The notes: a model not told the origin generated them from the sequence alone. DNA of 64,000 bases from Pomphorhynchus laevis (GCA_012934845.2 WNNJ02003451.1:1-64000); one strand, 5' to 3'; shown: positions 1 through 9,907, numbered from the stretch's first letter. Translations and numbers: made by a program.

Positions 1-1118
1 CAATACTGGACTCCCAAACATAATAGTTGATTGGATTAGAGAATTTCTTCGTGATCGTTGCTTTCGATTACTTGTCGATTGGTCATTGTCTGTGTCTAGA
101 GAATGTCATATTGGAGTACCTCAAGGTTCAGTTTTGGGTCCGCTTTTATTCAGCATTTATGTTAACGATTTGCCTGGGTGCATTCGCTCTCGATCATGTT
201 TGTATGCAGATGACTTAAAAATATGGCGGCCCATTCATTCATGTGAGGATGTTGATAATTTGCAAACTGACATAGATAATTTGGAGTTGTGGGCGGCGTT
301 AAACAAGCTTGTGATAAATGTTTCGAAATGCAAACACATGCGTATTATTGGTAATGCTCGCAAGCAACTAACATCAGCTTGTTACACATATAAGGACTGT
401 ATTGTGGAAAGTGTCGATAGTTACAAAGATTTAGGAGTATGGGTTACCTCTAATTTATCAACCAAAAAGCACACTGATCAAGCTTGTGCCAACTCCAATA
501 AAATGATAGGTATGATTCGACGCGCGTTTGTTCGCGTTAATCCGACTGCTCTTCGGCCTCTGATTTTAGCACATGTATTGAGTAGACTTTTATATGCAGC
601 TCCGGTTGTATACCCACGTACTGTGCATGAACATAAGAAATCAGAGAGGGTACTTCGCAGGGCAACAAAGCTAGCACCAACGTTGGCGTCGCTGCCTTAT
701 GAAGACAGACTGAGATCATTAGGACTTGAGACCGTCACATGGACCCGTCGGTACATGGATATGTGCCTTGTTTGGCATTTATTCCAACGTCCTCATCACC
801 CTCTTCGGAGTAGGGTTCAACTACGTTGTTCAAATGTTCTTCGCGGTCATTCTTTAACTATTCGAAGAAACAGAGTACATAAATTGGGCGCGATGCAATT
901 TGATAGAAGAATTGTTGAGCTGTGGAACAACCTTGATGCAGACACCGTTGGATGCAGTTCACTTAGTGCTTTTAAAAGAAGACTACGAATGGATCAAGCA
1001 ATGTTTCGTGTTGCATTTCCTTATTTTAAAAACTAATTAATTTATTTACGAACTTATTGTGAGCCAGCTATTTGAGCTAATGCTCGTATGTTGTTGAATG
1101 TATAATAATAATAATAAT
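1..1118 (+). mobile_element. LINE A copy 1 (CR1-group non-LTR retrotransposon, 3' part)
   Basis: This is the 3' part of a CR1-group LINE that runs in from before the window. It holds the last third of the reverse transcriptase, the C-terminal domain and a short 3' UTR. The UTR ends in a hairpin (GAGC-TAAT-GCTC, 1074-1085) followed by an (AAT)n tail at about 1101-1118. It is almost identical to the copy at 5.7-6.8 kb for the first 815 bases and clearly less similar in the last 250. The tail abuts the duplicated mRpS21 segment exactly. CR1-group placement rests on the RT motifs and the C-terminal domain; the exact clade is uncertain. Confidence 0.9.
2..1036 (+). CDS. LINE A ORF2, C-terminal reverse transcriptase part (5' end outside window)
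   Basis: The product is the C-terminal part of a LINE ORF2 protein, which copies its own RNA at a nicked chromosomal site. The frame is open from base 2, so the true start lies upstream. The internal TTG at base 86 is not a start. RT motifs are seen in order: GVPQGSVLGPLLF (template grip), then YADDLKIW with both catalytic aspartates, then the thumb and a C-terminal CR1-group domain containing RVLRRATKLAP and FKRRLRMDQ. The stop is TAA at about 1036. This copy has no lesion in the visible frame, whereas the copy at 5.2-6.8 kb does. Whether the missing 5' part is intact cannot be seen. Confidence 0.85.
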   Translation, partial: NTGLPNIIVDWIREFLRDRCFRLLVDWSLSVSRECHIGVPQGSVLGPLLFSIYVNDLPGCIRSRSCLYADDLKIWRPIHSCEDVDNLQTDIDNLELWAALNKLVINVSKCKHMRIIGNARKQLTSACYTYKDCIVESVDSYKDLGVWVTSNLSTKKHTDQACANSNKMIGMIRRAFVRVNPTALRPLILAHVLSRLLYAAPVVYPRTVHEHKKSERVLRRATKLAPTLASLPYEDRLRSLGLETVTWTRRYMDMCLVWHLFQRPHHPLRSRVQLRCSNVLRGHSLTIRRNRVHKLGAMQFDRRIVELWNNLDADTVGCSSLSAFKRRLRMDQAMFRVAFPYFKN

Positions 1119-1388
1119 CTTAAGGCTGGCTTTACGCATGTTAGATAATTTTATTATTCAATATTGCAGATGACGAAATCTCGATTCATAGCCAGAACGG
1201 TCCTTGTTACATCAAATGACGTGAACGCAGCATATCGTTCACTGAATCGTATATTAAACAATAAACGTCTATTCGAAATTGCTAGAAGATGGCAATACTA
1301 TGAAAAACCGTGCAAGAAGAGGAATCGTTTATGCTTTGAGAAAGCTTATCAAATCTACAACAACGATATTATTATTATATTATTATAA
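1119..1388 (+). pseudogene. mRpS21: Partial duplicate of the mRpS21 exon, truncated
   Basis: A 251-bp segment (1119-1369) repeats 2153-2403 with the same length and four substitutions that I can count. It carries the splice-acceptor-like sequence, the ATG (1170) and the first 67 codons of mitochondrial ribosomal protein bS21m. Two changes alter the protein (Asp to Asn, Glu to Lys). After codon 67 the frame runs into an AT-rich microsatellite and stops, so the conserved tail MERKINLIMKTNRM is lost. On the left it begins exactly where the LINE A tail ends. On the right it meets the tail of an antisense LINE. It is most likely a pseudogene, but it keeps a usable-looking acceptor and might be included in transcripts. 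Confidence 0.85.
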
Positions 1389-1668
1389 CAATATAATAAT
1401 AATACAGAGTTTTATTTCCCGTTCCGCCTTTCGGCTGGGCAAATAATTACAAAATAGGAAATTAGTCAGAATCAACAAAATTTGAAGTATACATATTGTC
1501 TTCTTAATGCGTCGTTTTTTGATCAATGACGAAGATCATTAATCTCTTGAAGTGACATAAGGCTGAGTTGAGGGCAGGCTAGAGCATGGAGCAATGCATC
1601 ACAGGAAGAAGCACAGAAGCGGCATATACAAGAAGAATCACGGCGATGACAAGCGAGATATTATAGAA
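1372..1668 (-). mobile_element. 5'-truncated LINE 3' end, antisense
   Basis: Read on the minus strand, this is the last 300 bases or so of a LINE. A short coding tail has the spacing C-x2-C, then H, then a CP pair, typical of a C-terminal zinc motif (CRFCASSC followed by HALACPQL). A 3' UTR follows with AATAAA and a terminal TAT/ATA microsatellite that abuts the mRpS21 duplicate. No RT motif remains. The family differs from LINEs A, B, C and H. The right boundary is approximate. Confidence 0.55.
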
Positions 1669-1680
1669 TATTATAATAAT

Positions 1681-1820
1681 AATATTCATGCTTTCAAGCT
1701 TAAGTTGGATAAAGATTTAACCAAGATAATTGATTATTATTATATTATTATAATAATATAATAATAATATTCATGCTTTCAAGCTTAAGTTGGATAAAGA
1801 TTTAACCAAGATAATTGATT
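1681..1820 (+). repeat. 55-bp direct duplication flanking a 30-bp AT microsatellite
   Basis: The segments 1681-1735 and 1766-1820 are identical over 55 bases. They are separated by 30 bases made only of ATT/AAT units, like the tails of the LINEs nearby. This looks like a target-site duplication around a LINE insertion that kept nothing but its tail. Slippage-mediated tandem duplication is the alternative. Confidence 0.8.
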
Positions 1821-2051
1821 GCGATGTGTGAAGTTTTACTTTGATTTCCTGTGATGCAACTTGTAAAGAGTCTTTGACTTACTGTGTTTTCTATATGATA
1901 ATAATTGTGTTTTCTTGATGGGAAGCAATGTTGATTATTTAAAGGACTTGGGAATAATGTTATCAAACGAACTCTCCGGTAAGCTTAATACTGATTACGT
2001 GTATGCTAAAGCTTTGCGCATGGTGGGGCTTCTTAACGGTACTTTGTAACA
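1769..2051 (+). mobile_element. Short LINE ORF2 fragments
   Basis: Two weak LINE-like peptides lie here. The first (from 1769) reads IHAFKLKLDKDLTKIID then stops, like the FKRxL C-terminal tail of the neighbouring LINEs. The second (about 1921-2051) reads DYLKDLGIMLSNELS, then ALRMVGLLNGT. It matches the post-catalytic segment SYKDLGVWVTSNLS of LINE A at a distance. Both are short and old. Between 2052 and 2152 I see only AT-rich sequence. Confidence 0.45.
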
Positions 2052-2178
2052 TCTAGATTTGAGATCGCTCATATTATTAATAAGATTCACCATATTATTT
2101 TTACACACATATTTCACTTGGAACATTTTTAAAAATTAATTTTGAATATAATCTTAAGGTTGGCTTTACGCATGTCAG

Positions 2179-2203
2179 ATAATTTTATTATTCAATATTG
2201 CAG
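2179..2203 (+). promoter_or_regulatory. mRpS21: Splice-acceptor-like site directly before the mRpS21 ATG
   Basis: A T-rich stretch ending in CAATATTGCAG lies immediately before ATG ACG AAA. This fits a 3' splice site, with an upstream non-coding exon joined to the coding exon. No donor exon was identified. The same site is present in the upstream partial duplicate. Confidence 0.5.
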
Positions 2204-2464
2204 ATGACGAAATCTCGATTCATAGCCAGAACGGTCCTTGTTACATCAAATGACGTGGACGCAGCATATCGTTCACTGAATCGTATATTAAACAATGAAC
2301 GTCTATTCGAAATTGCTAGAAGATGGCAATACTATGAAAAACCGTGCAAGAAGAGGAATCGTTTATGCTTTGAGAAAGCTTATCAAATCTACAACAACGA
2401 TATGGAAAGAAAAATCAATCTTATAATGAAAACGAATCGAATGACTCCTTGGCCTTGGCAATAA
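2204..2464 (+). CDS. mRpS21: Mitochondrial ribosomal protein S21 (bS21m)
   Basis: The 86-residue product matches the bS21m family, a small basic protein of the mitochondrial 28S subunit. Family hallmarks in order are FIARTVLV near the N-terminus, AAYRSLNRIL around residues 21-30, then RRWQYYEKPCKKR, then AYQIYNND, then the tail MERKINLIMKTNRM and a final tryptophan-rich PWPWQ. Length agrees with animal orthologues (about 87 residues). I chose ATG 2204 because the protein then starts MTKSRFIAR, as in relatives, and the site follows an AG acceptor. An upstream in-frame TTG at 2198 lies inside the presumed intron. The coding region is a single exon without lesions. About 245 bases downstream (2465-2709) hold no other gene. 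This is the only host gene I can name in the window. Confidence 0.93.
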   Translation: MTKSRFIARTVLVTSNDVDAAYRSLNRILNNERLFEIARRWQYYEKPCKKRNRLCFEKAYQIYNNDMERKINLIMKTNRMTPWPWQ

Positions 2465-2709
2465 TTGTGCAACAACCAAAAATGGGCGTTTTTATGTTAT
2501 CATTTGTACTGGATATTTTCTTAGCACAAATGCCATGTATAATAATACAGCATAGAATGAATGCTTTTGATCATAAATCACAAAAATTTCAAATCAAGAA
2601 TTGGCAAATTATTTTAATTTATTAAAAAACTAACACAAAATTAATATATAAAGACCCCACAAGTCAGTTTATTACACTCCCCCAATATATTTCTCTCGTT
2701 ATATATACA

Positions 2710-3391
2710 AAATGGTGTTGATTTTTAGACTGGATTTTGATTCACGACTTATAGTCACCATCTCACTTCTAGACGACCAATAAGTACCATGAACACTCAT
2801 CAGTAGAATGAAGTACTAACTAGTCGTTTCAGTTGACTGTGTGACATTGTGAATAAAGGCGTTTCCGACCCTGCTTAATTCTCCGAGGCTTACGCACTTT
2901 ACCAGATCGAATTGCTGTGCGGACCATCCTTAAACACTAGGCAGAGGTTGTTGCTGAATTGTCACTGCACTCATTGGATCCTTAATGGATACGGCAGGTA
3001 TAATAGTAGTGCATGGATGTGCTGAGTAGACAACGGTCCAGGATTTCTTACGAAATACGGCATTTATAATAAATGGTGCTGATTGATATACTGGACTTCG
3101 ATTCACGACTATCAGTCACCATGTCACATCTTGACGATAAATGAGTACCCGGCAACACTCATCAGTAGAATGAAGTTCTCACTGGTCGTTTCGGTTGCCT
3201 GTGTGGCATTGTGAAAAAGGTTATTCCGACACTTGGCTTAATACTCTGAGGCTTACGCTTTTAACCAGATAGGATTGCTGTGCGGACCATCCTTAAACAC
3301 TAGACAGAGGTTGTTGCTGAATTGTCGCTGCACTCGTTGGATCCGTAATGGATACGGCATGTATAATAGTAGTGTACGGATGTGCTGAGTA
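2710..3391 (+). repeat. Tandem direct repeat, unit about 361 bp, two copies
   Basis: Two head-to-tail units (2710-3070 and 3071-3391) match along their length. Shared stretches include GATTCACGACT, CACTCATCAGTAGAATGAAG, GCGGACCATCCTTAAACACT and AGAGGTTGTTGCTGAATTGT, all displaced by about 361 bases. Divergence is visible throughout (I estimate 15-20 percent), with short indels. I see no convincing open frame or LINE motif. It could be two monomers of a satellite or part of an uncharacterised non-coding repeat. The second unit stops where LINE C begins. Confidence 0.8.
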
Positions 3392-5131
3392 ACAAATATT
3401 TATTTTTAACAGGGACTTCGAGATGGAGTTGATTCCAGGCGAGTGAGGCGGCGACGAGAAAGGATCGGAGACCATAGCTGTAGGAGTATTTTGGAACGTG
3501 GAGTAAGAGGGTATGACGGGAACGCAGCAATAGCGAGGTGGGGCGAGTGTCGTCTAAGAAAGGAAGGTTGATGAAAGATGGGGAGCCGACAGCGATGAGA
3601 CGAAAAGTTACGAGAAAAAGGCGGAGTTTGATGCGGATGTGGATGGTGGGCCAGGAGAGTTGGGCAAATAATCAACGGCGATGTTGATTATTCGTTGTAG
3701 CGGTAGGATTATGGATTGTGAAAAATTGGCGAAAAGGCTAGGGCAGTAATCGATTTTAGAGAAAAGAAGCGATGAAAGAAGAGACATACAAGAACGGAAG
3801 TCGATAAAGGAGCGGATACGGCGGATGTCTCGGAGAATTAAGTTTGACGAACGGACTTTGTCACGGACGAATGGTTTAAGGGAAAGGTGATCATCGAAAT
3901 GGAAGTCTAAGAAAGTAATATTGTGGACTATAAGGATGATCGATAAAAAGAAACAATGGGAGGAGATATGTTTAATTTACGGGGGAGGATCCACATTATT
4001 TTGGACTTGTCGGCGTTTAGAACTAGACGGAGATTAGAGAGACGTTTGAAGATAGAAGAAAGACAGTTGGAGGCAGAAATGCCAATATCGTGTATGCGAT
4101 GTGCGGGTGCATGATCATAGATGATGATGTCATCGGCGTATTGCATGACGTTAAAGGAGTAAGGTTTGATAAATGGAGAGAGATCGCCAAGCAGAAGAGA
4201 GAAAAGCAGCGGACCTAGGACTGAACCTTGTGCGACCCCGCAAAAAATAAGGAAAGGAGGAGAGGAAGATGAATTAGAACAGACGCGAAATAAACGGTGG
4301 GATAGATATGATGCAAACCATGCTACGGAGGAGGAAGAAAAGCCGAAATCATAACGAATGCGAGAAAGGAGGATGGAGTGGTCGACAATGTCGAATGCGG
4401 AGGAGAGGTCGAGGGAGATGTGAACACTATACAGATTCTTGTCTCGAGAAATGAGTAAGTCGTTGTAAACTTTCATACAGGCGATATCTGTAGATGATAA
4501 GAGCGAAAAGCGGATTGGAAAGGAGGATACAGATTGGATGAGGAGATATTATCGTTGACCTGTATTAGGATGAGGCGTTCTAAGAGCTTAGAAAGAGTAG
4601 GGAGTGGTGAAATGGGGCGATAGCTAGAAGGAATGGTTGGGTCGATCGATTGTTTCTTTAGTAGGGGACGAACGATTTCGGATTTCCAGTTTGAAGGGAA
4701 GATACAACTGCGGATGGACGAGTTAAACAAGGTTGTGAGAAATGGGGATATCGATGAGCATATAGATTTTAATATGTGGGTAGGCAGGGGATCGGCAGGT
4801 GAGGTTTTGTTGGGCAAGGACATGAGGACAGATGATACTTCTGTAGGTGAGACAGGGAGAAGATGAAAGAGTTCCGGAAGGATGAGAGTAGACTGGGCAG
4901 AGTGGGATAGGATGGAGACCGGGGTGTGAGAGAGCAGCGTGGATACTTTAGTCTGGAGAAATGACGAATAATCATTAGCATTGATGTTGCACGGCGTAGA
5001 GGAACGAGCTAGGATTGAGTTAAAAGTATTCCAGAGAGTCTTAGAGTTGAATGAAGTGATGACTTTATGCTGCCAGAAGGAGTTGCATTTGGTACGTAGT
5101 AGGTTGAGATGAGACCGGCGAAGAGCAAGAG
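3392..5131 (-). mobile_element. LINE C copy 1 (L2/CR1-group), truncated
   Basis: This minus-strand LINE carries the linker, the RT and most of the C-terminal domain. The 5' end is cut inside the linker between endonuclease and RT, at a snap-back structure (5118-5177). At the 3' end, the last codons and the 3' stem-loop are missing, but an AT-rich terminal stub remains at about 3392-3411. It lacks the 165-bp inverted insert seen in three other LINE C copies, so 4531-4537 gives the empty site. Confidence 0.85.
3406..4981 (-). pseudogene. LINE C ORF2 (copy 1): linker, reverse transcriptase, C-terminal domain
   Basis: Read from 4981 down, the pieces are: the linker; an RT N-terminal block (4473-4823) with LPNKTSPADPLPTH and SSYRPISPLPTLSKLLERL; then the RT core (3928-4476) with LDLSSAFDIVDHS, GSVLGPLLFSLLLGD and YADDIIIY, both catalytic aspartates present; then a C-terminal block (3406-3675) ending near SFLVAASLAWNQL. 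The blocks lie in different frames, so the protein is broken by at least two frameshifts. The glycine-valine-proline before the QGS motif reads GVAQGS here, a substitution at a usually conserved proline. Confidence 0.8.
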
Positions 5132-5177
5132 TGCTGAACTAGTGTGCTGGTTCAGCACTCTTGGCGAAGAGCAAGAG
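5118..5177. repeat. Snap-back hairpin with flanking 14-bp direct repeat at a LINE junction
   Basis: A perfect 14-bp inverted repeat (5126-5139 and 5150-5163, arms CAAGAGTGCTGAAC and GTTCAGCACTCTTG) encloses a 10-base loop. The segment GCGAAGAGCAAGAG occurs at 5118-5131 and again at 5164-5177. The structure sits exactly where LINE C loses its 5' part and just before LINE A copy 2. Confidence 0.85.
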
Positions 5178-5178
5178 T

Positions 5179-6843
5179 TAGAGCTAGTGTGCTGAACACT
5201 TACTCTAACACGTGTCTTTAATTGGACCTTGACAATTTGATAACGCCAGTTAAAGTCTATTCCGAATTACGCCGTCTAAAAGCAAATAATTCAAGAGGTT
5301 GTGACTTACCACCTTCTGTTTATCTGCGCAGATCAGCAGGCTCAATTTGCGTTCCTCTCTGTGCAATTTTTCACCAGTCAATCTTAGAAAGATCTCTTCC
5401 TAATGTGTGATAGCAGTCAATTGTTCTTCCCTTCTTCAAGGAGGGTGATCGCTCTTCCGTCGAGAATTATAGGCCGGTGAGCATTACCTGCATTTGCTGT
5501 AGAGTGTTGGAGAGGTTTGTGCATCGCTACATGGTTGAGTTTTTTCGTGTAGGAAAAATTTTAGTCCCTAATCAGCACGGATTTCGGGAGGGTTATTCAA
5601 CTGTTTCAAATTTGCTTGATGCTCATCTTGATTGGACAGCGAATAAGACACATTATACCGATACAGACATTATATTCTTCGACTTTTCTAAAGCTTTTGA
5701 TGGAGTAGATCATGGTCTACTTCTTCAGAAACTTGTCAATACTGGACTCCCAAACATAATAGTTGATTGGATTAGAGAATTTCTTCGTGATCGTTGCTTT
5801 CGAGTACTTGTCGATTGGTCATTGTCTGTGTCTAGAGAATGTCATATTGGAGTACCTCAAGGTTCAGTTTTGGGTCCGCTTTTATTCAGCATTTATGTTA
5901 ACGATTTGCCTGGGTGCATTCGCTCTCGATCATGTTTGTATGCAGATGACTTAAAAATATGGCGGCCCATTCATTCATGTGAGGATGTTGATAATTTGCA
6001 AACTGACATAGATAATTTGGAGTTGTGGGCGGCGTTAAACAAGCTTGTGATAAATGTTTCGAAATGCAAACACATGCGTATTATTGGTAATGCTCGCAAG
6101 CAACTAACATCAGCTTGTTACACATATAAGGACTGTATTGTGGAAAGTGTCGATAGTTACAAAGATTTAGGAGTATGGGTTACCTCTAATTTATCAACCA
6201 AAAAGCACACTGATCAAGCTTGTGCCAACTCCAATAAAATGATAGGTATGATTCGACGCGCGTTTGTTCGCGTAAATCCGACTGCTCTTCGGCCTCTGAT
6301 TTTAGCACATGTATTGAGTAGACTTTTATATGCAGCTCCGGTTGTATACCCACGTACTGTGCATGAACATAAGAAATCAGAGAGGGTACTTCGCAGGGCA
6401 ACAAAGCTAGCACCAACGTTGGCGTCGCTGCCTTATGAAGACAGACTGAGATCATTAGGACTTGAGACCGTCACATGGACCCGTCGGTACATGGATATGT
6501 GCCTTGTTTGGCATTTATTCCAACGTCCTCATCACCCTCTTCGGAGTAGGGTTTAACTACGTGGTTCAAATGTTCTTCGCGGTCATTATTTAACTATTCG
6601 GAGAAACAGAGTACAGAAATTGGGCGCGATGCAATTTGATAGAAGAATTGTTGAGCTTTGGAACAACCTTGATGCAGACACCGTTGAATGCTGTTCACTT
6701 AATACTTTTAAAAGAAGACTACGAATGGATCAAGCAATGTTTCGTGTTGCATTTCCTTATTTTAATAACTAATTAATTTATTTACGAACTTATTGTGAGC
6801 CAGCTATTTGAGCTAATGCTCGTATGTTGTTGAATGTATTATA
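5179..6843 (+). mobile_element. LINE A copy 2, 5'-truncated
   Basis: Second copy of LINE A, beginning in the N-terminal part of the RT and ending with the same 3' UTR, hairpin (GAGC-TAAT-GCTC, 6810-6821) and a short AT tail. Compared with copy 1, bases 1-815 differ at about two positions, but the last 250 bases differ at about a dozen. The left boundary is not sharp because it merges with the snap-back region. Confidence 0.85.
5222..6773 (+). pseudogene. LINE A ORF2 (copy 2): reverse transcriptase with premature stops
   Basis: One frame spans the RT from the region before motif 1 to the C-terminal end. Motifs in order are ENYRPVSITC, NQHGFREGYST, FFDFSKAFDGVDH, GVPQGSVLGPLLF and YADDLKIW, with both catalytic aspartates. 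Two adjacent stops (TGA TAG, 5408-5413) interrupt it before motif 1. A glutamine codon changed to TAA (6554-6556) removes the last 70 or so residues compared with copy 1. The endonuclease is absent because of 5' truncation. It cannot make a working protein. Confidence 0.85.
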
Positions 6844-6899
6844 ATAATCTAATATTTTTAAATTAAATGAAAAGTTCTATACTTAAATCAAAGGAACTG

Positions 6900-7385
6900 C
6901 AATATGAACTGAAAGGTGTACACCCGTTGCACCTGGCTATGCGAACATTTATGTAGGACGGATGGAAAATGAGTTCATAAAAAGACAAGAAATAAATCCT
7001 ATAGTTTGCTAGACTACATTGATAACGTGTTGATAATGTGGTCGTCTGATATAGAATCGCTTTAGGGATTTATGTTTAGTTTGAATAGTTTATCACTATT
7101 AAAATTTACACTCGAAGTACCCAACAACAATTCTCCCTTGGATTTTCTAGATATCCTTAAAAAAATTTTGGTTTCAAATAAACATAAAGTATCAGTCCAA
7201 ATCAATTCATTAATTCACTATCGAAAACGAATGTGGAAATAACATTAGTACTAGCATATTCTAGTTCAAAGTTGACGCTATCACATATCTTGTCCGTTCA
7301 CAATTATTTCGCAGCTTAAAAAAAGTTTGAGATAAAATAACATACAATAAAATAACATACAATTCACTCCAAAGACGCCAACTTT
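6900..7385 (+). mobile_element. Old Penelope-like element remnant (RT part)
   Basis: Conceptual reading across frames shows Penelope-type RT blocks: a segment like APAYANIYVGRMENEFIK, then YIDNVLIMW at the catalytic position, then a block ending in SPLDFLDI. These match the canonical PLE order, not LINEs. The piece is diverged and interrupted many times. From about 7386 to 7509 I see only AT-rich sequence with a short repeat of CTACTACTTACAA. Confidence 0.6.
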
Positions 7386-7552
7386 CAAAACAAAGATCAG
7401 GAGATTAATAATAATATATTAATTCACATCGACTATACAACTACTACTTACAAGCTACTACTTACAATACACAACTACTTACAAGCAATCCCAACGAACA
7501 CACAAGCTTAAACACACAATTATTCGATTACAACGAGCGAAGCGAGTTGACA

Positions 7553-8870
7553 CAACAATCGATGACAAGAACAAAGAATGCAGAAACGAAAAAATGCTTA
7601 GCAAGTCAGCAGATTAACGGTACTCGCAATCAGACTGTAACAAAATTAGCAAGCCCCCTCTGGGTATCAGCAACACGAGGTCTCTTGCAGCAGATCTGGA
7701 TGCGACATATGGACAGCTGTCAACGTTCCATCCTGTCTGACAAAATCGCTACTGTCAAGGGATTTTGTTTGTGGGTTCTGTGCCTCCGAATTGCTCTCCT
7801 TGTTGTTCAAGGGCCATTGTGACGAGCAAGTATCAATAAATGGTTTAAAGAGGAACGCAGATTCAAACAGTCACAACGATGGGGAAGATCATAGTATTAA
7901 CGAACCAGAACGGAGTTCAGAAGCGTTCAGAAAGTCAAGCAGCTCGTCGTCAGGGATTGATGATGTTTCGGCCACTCCACAAATATCTGAGATAGGAACC
8001 AATAATGCTTATTCATGTACTCAATCATTCTCTCACGCAGCAGTCGAAGTTAGAACTGAACGATCGTTCAATCATACCCTTCAATAACAATTCAACTCAA
8101 TGCTTCGTTAGGGATGCATTGCATGAGACTAATGTGATGGATTACTCCTTCAAACAACTTCCTGTCTTGGATTCTATTGTTCATCCCCATATATTGGACT
8201 CGAGCAGCGTCGGTCTTGATGTAGATAACAAATGTTCCGCCTTCAAGCATACAAATGTTGATTTGTCAACTCCTATTAACACTTCCTCGGGCAGTGATTG
8301 TTCCCAAATAATAAACAACATGCAGTGATTCCTCCAAATCATCGACGGCCATCGATTGCCCCTGAGACTCATTCTTCATTAGTTCCGTCTGCTAGCCCTA
8401 AATAATTTAGCTCTAGACAATTTAACTCCAGAAGAGAGTTAAACGTTATCGTGAGCGGTGTTGAAGAATCTCTCAGTAACAATCCCCAAAGTAGACTGGA
8501 TGACGATATTGTGCATCTTCGCGCAGTGTTTTCTAAGATTTTTCTCCAGAGCGATGTGGATGTTGCGAAGTGTCTTAAAGTTCGAAGAGTTTTTCGTCTA
8601 GGCAAGAAACTTTCAGATAGACCTAGACTTTTAAAAGTTGTTCTAGACTCAAAAGATCATGTTGACTTCCTATTCAAGCATTCATTTAGATTATCGCGCT
8701 CTTATTTTCATTTACTCCGTGATTTATCTCCTGCAGATCGTTTGAGAAGACACGAGGCTTTCAACGAGCTGCATCGACGGCTGGAAAGTGGTGAGGGCAA
8801 CCTATGTGTCCGGAATTTTCGGGTGGTCAAGTGGCGTCCGACTGTCCGGTGGCATCCCTTACTTCTGTAG
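7553..8870 (+). pseudogene. LINE B ORF1 (copy 1): PHD-like zinc finger plus RRM-like domain, broken
   Basis: ORF1 of CR1-group LINEs binds the element RNA. The N-terminus starts near ATG 7560. Around 7690-7790 a cysteine-rich block reads CSRSGCDIWTAVN, then C, then FVCGFC, the spacing of a PHD-like finger; LINE C has a matching block. A Ser-rich linker follows, then an RRM-like domain (8430-8800) with NVIVSGVEESL, VRRVFRLGKK and RLLKVVLDSKDHV, then DLSPADRLRRHEAF and NLCVRNF. Several frame changes and a deletion in the linker (about 8310, compared with copy 2) break it. Confidence 0.7.
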
Positions 8871-9907
8871 AGTCAGATCTCTTTAGTAGTGATGGTTCGT
8901 GTGTAGGAAAACTAGTAGACTTCGATAGTGTCACCGAGCGTGTCAAATTTTCCCATTATACGAACATTTTTGTCGGTTATTCAAATGTTCGTAGTCTCCT
9001 GGCTCAGTTCTAGGAAATTAAATTCACAGTTGCTTCGAAACGTTTTGATGTATTTTGTATAACCGAAACATGGCTACATTCTGACATTTCGGATGACTGT
9101 GTTGCCATCCCTAACTATTTTCTAACACATTCGGATCGCTTATGTGGTAAACGTGGAGGTGGGGTAGCCGCCTATGTGCGAAATAGTCTCCTGGTATCGA
9201 AAATCTCGGCTTTTCGCGACGATATTGGTTATTCCTTTGAAGGTCTTGCTTTTACACTGGGAAATGGTCAACGATCCTGATTCTGCGTCCTTTACCGTTC
9301 TCCGTCCTATGAATTAAGATTTGACTCTCTTAAATCACATTTGCTGAGTTTATCTTCGTATCCTCTGATTTTGCCCCTAGGTGACTTCAATATCCCCCAA
9401 ATAGACTGGAAAAATAGTCATTCACGACCAATTCACGGAATTGGGAAAGTACTGAGTGACTTTCTGTTACTTGAGATGCTACTAGTTCAACATATTAAAG
9501 AACCTACTTGTGTGACAGGAACGCCTTCTATACTCGATTTGGTCTTTACTAAGTGTTCGGGTGACGTTTCAGGTGTTCGTTATGACGCACCAATTAGCAA
9601 TAGCGATCACTGTGTACTCTCTATGCGGCTGTCGCTGTTCAACAGAGCCTCACAAAACTCTAATTTTAAAAAACGTTGTTGGGTAGGTGTTGATGCTAGT
9701 CAACTAGCTGCAAGCTTCCCAAAAGGTATCTGTGATAGTCTTCGTATCCACTTCGGTTTGGAGGTTCCTGTAGTCTTTGATATGATCCATGATGAATTGA
9801 AGCGAATTTCTGATATATTTGCTCCGCTATGTGCCTGCAAGTCCAAGCATGAACATCCTTCTTTGTTCGACAGATAGCTTCTTGGTGCTATAAGATCCCG
9901 CAACAAA

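Noticed and set aside
86-88. Start codon of a 316-residue LINE A protein
   Set aside because: It is a TTG inside an RT frame open from the window edge, so it is not a real start.
1170-1388. A second functional mRpS21 gene
   Set aside because: The conserved C-terminal 19-20 residues are replaced by a translated microsatellite, and the copy is framed by LINE tails. A pseudogene or decoy exon is more likely.
4166-4354. Arg/Lys/Glu-rich plus-strand frames opposite LINE C (also at 25428-25694, 35662-35844, 37803-38033, 44281-44463)
   Set aside because: They are antisense shadows of LINE C ORF2 or ORF1. Their odd composition follows from the sense codons, and they recur only where LINE C lies.
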